This document shows, one piece after another, positions 60,701 through 64,000 of a stretch of 64,000 bases of DNA (position 1 is the stretch's first letter; the number at the start of each line of letters is the position of its first letter). The position numbers and the translations under genes are program-made. This DNA is from Closterium sp. Naga37s-1. Its lineage: Eukaryota > Streptophyta > Zygnematophyceae > Desmidiales > Closteriaceae. The notes beneath the pieces were generated by a model, which had not been told where the DNA came from, searched no databases, and saw nothing but the letters and a program-made list of their open reading frames with translations. The stretch lies in the NCBI GenBank assembly GCA_947471745.1, contig CANJKZ010000548.1, positions 308,001 to 372,000 on the forward strand, written 5' to 3'.

Positions 60701-63670
60701 GAGTCGGCAGGGGTAGGGGGAAGGGAGAGGGGGGAAAGGGAGGAGGGGGGCAGCAGCGGCGGCGGTGGCGGCAGCATGTGTTACATTGAGGTCTTCATAG
60801 GGAGCCACGAGTCCTCCCAGTGATGCTGCTATGCCGGCTGTGAGTGGGCGCTGCAGGTGCTGTGGCGACACAAACACCGGCTGGCCTTCTGACACGAACC
60901 TGGTGCAAGTGACAGGTGTGAGGTGAGAGGGATACAGAAGGGGGGGGGAGAGTGAGATTGGTAAGATGAGGAAAGATGTTGCGAACACGAATCTGATGCG
61001 AGCGGACCGGAGGGAGAGCGATGGGGGAAGAGGGACCAGGGAGAGTGATGGGAGAGAGGGACTGGGAGATGGATGGGGGGAGGAGAAGGAGAGAAGACAA
61101 AACTGGTGCGAGGAGTGTGAGACCGAGAAAGGGCACGAGACGATAGTGTTGATAGGAGAGGGTTGGTCACCAGGGTGAGACGAGTGTTGAGAGGGATGAT
61201 GAGGGGAATGGTGAGAGGGACGGTGAGGTGGATAATAGATGAATGAAGCATCGAGGCGAGGAGTGGTGGGCGTGACACTGGCATGCCATGGGACCCTTCC
61301 ACCCACACCATGTATACATGCGTGCACCCTCACATCACCCTGAACCCACCATGCAACTCTACGCTCGCGAACAAACCATACACTCACTCAAGCTCCAGCC
61401 CAGCAACCGCTCACCACAACGCATCACCAGCCACCCACCGTGTGCGCACGGTGCTGTTCTCGGGTGTCTGCAGCACCGGCACGGCATCCGACACTGCACA
61501 CACTTGCTGCCCTTATGAGTCGTCTCAAATGCGACACAATATCCAACCCAACCATCGCATCGCACTGCACCGCACCACTCATACCACCTACCGTGTGCAC
61601 ACGGTGTTGTTCTCTGCTGTCTACAGCACCAGCACAGCATCTGGTGCCGCATACACCTGTTGCCCTCAGCAGTCGCTTCAAAAGCGACCCAATATCCAAC
61701 CCAACCACTGCACCGCACTTAACTGCACTGCACCACAATGCACCACACAACTCATACCACCTACCGTGTGCGTACGGTGTTGTTCTCTGCTGTCTGCAGC
61801 ACGAGCACGGCATCCGGTGCCGCATACACCTGCTGCCCTGCGCCCTGCCCCCCCTCATCCGCCATTGTCAGCTGCCCCTCTATGCCCGCTAGTGACAGCA
61901 CAAAGCTGTGCGGGAGAGATATGCAAGGGGAAGGGGCAGGGAAAGGGGAGGGGGGGGGGGGCAGGATGGATTTTGTTGGCTTCAGCATAACTCTGGCATG
62001 GCGGGTTGCCCCTCTATTCCCACCAACGACAAGACAAAGGCGAGGGGGAGAGACGGCGCAAGGGGAGAGAAGCATGGGGAGGGGGTGTTCTGGCACCATC
62101 AGCTGTTCCTATATGCCCGTCTGCGACAGCACACAGCTGAGTGAGAAAAAGGAGGGGGAGGCACGGGTAAGGGGACACATGTAAGTAAGGGCAGTCGCAA
62201 GGGGGAGTTCGGGTTGGCACAATGGCACTCACATGGGCACCACTCACTCCGCACAGCACCACCACCACAGAACCACCACACCACCACAGTCCACTACCAC
62301 AGCAGCACTCACACAGGGAGCACGCGTGTGCCGTGCTCCCTCGCCAGCTCTGCATCCACGGCGCGGCGGGCGGTGCTCTTGGTGCGCTCCTTCAGCCCCA
62401 CGTGCGCATCCCACGACCGCTTCACCGGCAGAATGGTGCGGCGCGGCGGGGCCTTGGAGGGGGAAGGGGGCGACGTGCGCACCACACTGTCCTCCTCGCT
62501 CGCACTGGCTGCCTCGTCCGCCGCCTCCACTGCTGCTGCCTGGTTGTTGGGGGGGAAGGGGGAGGGAAGGAGGGAGGGTAGGAGGAGAGGGTGGGGGGGG
62601 GAGAGTATGGGGGGGATTGAGGGGGGAGGACGGGGAAATGGAGCTTATGTAGTGATCTTGGAAGGGGACGGCGGTGACGTGGGCACCACACTGTCCTCCT
62701 CGCTGGCACTTGCAGCCTCGTCCGCCGCCTCCACTGCTGCTGCCTGGTTGTTGGGGGGGAAGGGAGTGCGTGGGGTGGGTGGGTTGGAGGGGGTGGAAGG
62801 AAGAGGGGGTGGGAGGAAGTGTGTAGGGAGGGGGGCGTGAAAGTTGGCTCGCGTGTCTCACAAGGCGTGGACGGAGGAGGTAGAGGCGGGAACAGAACAG
62901 AACCAAAGGACTGTGCAAACAGCAGGAATAAGGAAGGGGCGCGGGCAGAATAGGGCAACAGGAAGGGAGAGCAGGGTGCAGGGTACGAACCGGGTCTTCA
63001 AGGAAGAGCGAGGCGGAGAGAGCAGGGTGCGCTGCCTCTAGCAGCGCAGACGCGAGCATGTCAGCCGACTCGTGGAATTGCTGTGCGGGGGGGGAAGGAC
63101 GAGGAATTGGAAGGAAGGAATGAGGGAGGAGGGGAGGAGAGGTTGAGCTGAGCTGAGCCTAGCAGAGAGGATGCAAGCATGGCAGTGGACTTGCGGAGTA
63201 AAGTGAAAGAACGAGGGAAGGAAGGAACAGGGTTGGGAAGACGAGACGAGCAGGGGCATGGATGAAGAGAGCGGAGTTGGGAGGGGGAGGGAATAGGGGC
63301 CGTTGGAAAACAGGGGGATGAAAATGCAAGGGATTGGAGGAGAGAGCAGCAGACACTGAGAGAAGGGAGAGTGGAAAGGGGAGAGGCCACGCTCCGTATG
63401 CGGAAGATTGACGAGTGCGGGAGGGAGGAGAGGGAGGTGAGGGAGGTGAGGGAGGTGAGGGAGGGGGAAGGAGCGGCTCACGTGCAGCAGGTAGGGAGCA
63501 TCAAGGAAGCTCCTGGTGCCGTGCGAGGTGGAGCCATCGGTGTGGGTGAGCAGTACGGACTGGTGGCGGATGGACTTCTCTACCGCCATGGCCAGCCGCT
63601 CGTGGTCGTGCAGCGAGTGCCACCCGTTCACCAGCACCACCTCCTGCCCCGGGGCCAGCATGCCCGTGAT
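57772..63670 (-). CDS. membrane protein resembling AT3G28720/AT5G58100, 3' nine exons
   Basis: Minus-strand exons in coding order: 63670-63482, 63080-62991, 62539-62313, 61905-61765, 60899-60785, 60045-59872, 59435-59223, 58949-58840 and 57937-57772. All GT-AG sites and phases agree and give 474 residues plus TGA; the N-terminus lies beyond the right edge. Landmarks: GQEVVLVNGWHSLHDHERLA, a Ser/Glu-rich linker, RVLPVFVLSLAG, PLTAGIAASLGGLVAPYEDL, WVWAVGHHPFGPVSNTS, LYEHELADAHHLS and AHEAMRCCRIEH. The last exon carries one membrane helix (GALLYGSILLAGFAVYFLVI), leaving a tail of under ten residues. The order resembles plant membrane proteins of the AT3G28720/AT5G58100 type (the latter linked to pollen wall formation), from memory. 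The biochemical role is unknown, and a lumenal body with a C-terminal anchor is inference. Confidence 0.72.
58025..58200 (-). pseudogene. two partial decayed copies near the last exon
   Basis: 58025-58080 (CTCTATGTGGTAGCACCGG..CCTCCACGTAGCTGG) and 58147-58200 (GTGCTATATGTGGCAGTACTGCATGGCCTCATGCACATG) each repeat parts of 57868-57942. Confidence 0.78.
59040..59085 (-). pseudogene. decayed copy of the LYEHELADAHH exon
   Basis: On minus it encodes DLYKHELAGAHH, matching exon 58949-58840 (HLYEHELADAHH). It lies upstream of the true exon. A 25-bp GGGGGTACCTTCTCAGG repeat adjoins it (59088-59138). Confidence 0.82.
59481..59580. repeat. 20-bp tandem repeat, five copies
   Basis: CCACACATGGCATGAGAGAG repeated at 59481, 59501, 59521, 59541 and 59561 with two substitutions, in an intron of the minus-strand gene. 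Confidence 0.95.
60446..60677. repeat. 22-bp tandem repeat, ten copies
   Basis: GCTAGCTGGGAGAAGCAGCAGT recurs every 22 bp from 60446 to 60665, then a partial unit. Only two or so substitutions are seen, so it is a young array. It lies in the intron between exons 60899-60785 and 60045-59872. Confidence 0.95.
61432..61672 (-). pseudogene. two decayed copies of the VYAAPDAVLVLQ exon
   Basis: 61589-61672 and 61432-61507 repeat the end of exon 61905-61765. On minus the nearer copy reads QQVYAAPDAVLVL then TAG, and the farther QVCAVSDAVPVLQ. Both keep the GGTAGGTGG/GGTGGGTGG donor region. With the true exon they form an array with spacing of about 155-175 bp. Confidence 0.87.
62662..62752 (-). pseudogene. 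decayed copy of the AAAVEAADEA exon
   Basis: Repeats 62458-62547 including the acceptor region (AACAACCAG on minus), then diverges after PPSPSKI and reaches a stop. It lies upstream of the true exon. Confidence 0.87.
63155..63193 (-). pseudogene. decayed copy of the HESADMLASALLEAA exon
   Basis: On minus it encodes STAMLASSLLGSAQ, parallel to exon 63080-62991. No matching acceptor is kept. Confidence 0.72.
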
Positions 63671-63740
63671 CTGGGAGGAAGGAGGGGGAGGTGTTGGGTG
63701 AGAGGAGGGAAGGAGGGAGGAAAGGAGTGATTCAAGGCTT

Positions 63741-63798
63741 GCTACCCCTTCACGAGCACCACCTCCTACCCCGAGGTCAGCATGCCCGTGATCTGCGA
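63741..63798 (-). pseudogene. decayed copy of the ITGMLAPGQEVVLVNGW exon
   Basis: On minus it gives ITGMLTSG, a stop, then EVVLVKG, repeating the first third of exon 63670-63482, with the acceptor-like GATCTGCGAGG end preserved on plus. Confidence 0.85.
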
Positions 63799-64000
63799 GG
63801 ATGAAGGAGGGGCGCAATCGGGAGAGGAGGATGAAGAGGAGGAGAGGAGGGAAGAACTGGGGAGGTTAATTTATCTCTCTTCTTTTTTGTTAGATGAGAT
63901 ACACTGACTGACACGGGCAACTGAGGCTGGGGAGGGTGTGAGTAGGAGGGGAATCTACAGAGAGTATTGGTAACAACTCACACGCTCGCACCTTTGGCCA
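63799..64000. other. right edge, no feature
   Basis: Presumably intron of the minus-strand gene. No further exon or repeat is recognisable. Confidence 0.5.

Overview
This is a eukaryotic nuclear window from a streptophyte, most likely a green alga or early land plant. Three things point there: spliceosomal genes with short pyrimidine-rich GT-AG introns, Ty1-copia elements primed by an initiator-Met tRNA-type site (TGGTATCAGAGC and variants), and a chromodomain Ty3/gypsy element. GC-rich coding and the style of the copia polyproteins recall zygnematophyte algae such as Closterium. That last step is memory-based inference.

Positions 1-49641 are a retrotransposon nest. A decayed plus-strand Ty3/gypsy chromovirus (about 1841-29505) is the host. 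Its pieces are RT at 1846-1937, 3621-3741 and 11357-11774, RNase H/integrase at 20560-21558, and integrase/chromodomain/LTR at 28546-29505. It is split by LTR insertions, most with recognisable 5-bp target duplications: N1 (1938-3620, CGCAC); a minus solo LTR (3742-11356, ATGAG) that is itself split by full-length copia A (3760-11192, TGTAG); copia B (11775-18260, GATTT) carrying a nested solo LTR (15190-15567, GTGTC); N2 (18402-20223, GTCAA); and copia D (21559-28545, CAGCA/CTGCA). A copia 3' end (1-1840) lies on the left. To the right are copia F (29506-37653), truncated copia G on minus (37654-41643), an unrelated copia H on minus with an intact 1589-codon polyprotein (41644-47378), and truncated copia I on plus (47379-49641).

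A, B, D, F, G, I and the left fragment form one copia family with very short LTRs (121-133 bp). Where the 5' end survives (A, B, D, F), a long GC-rich leader is built from a minisatellite private to that copy. N1 and N2 are non-autonomous relatives that share an internal 3' module and encode no gag-pol. A has identical LTRs and one in-frame stop. H has no stop but a truncated 3' LTR.

Positions 49642-51297 are intergenic and hold a tRNA-derived SINE with a 16-bp target duplication, flanked by an imperfect inverted repeat. Two convergent host genes follow. A nine-exon plus-strand gene (51298-56855) encodes a platelet-activating-factor acetylhydrolase-like serine esterase. A minus-strand gene (57772 to beyond the right edge, nine exons in view) encodes the C-terminal 474 residues of a single-pass membrane protein resembling plant AT3G28720/AT5G58100 proteins. 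In both genes most exons are accompanied by one or more decayed partial tandem copies in the adjacent intron. This is the most unusual signal in the window.
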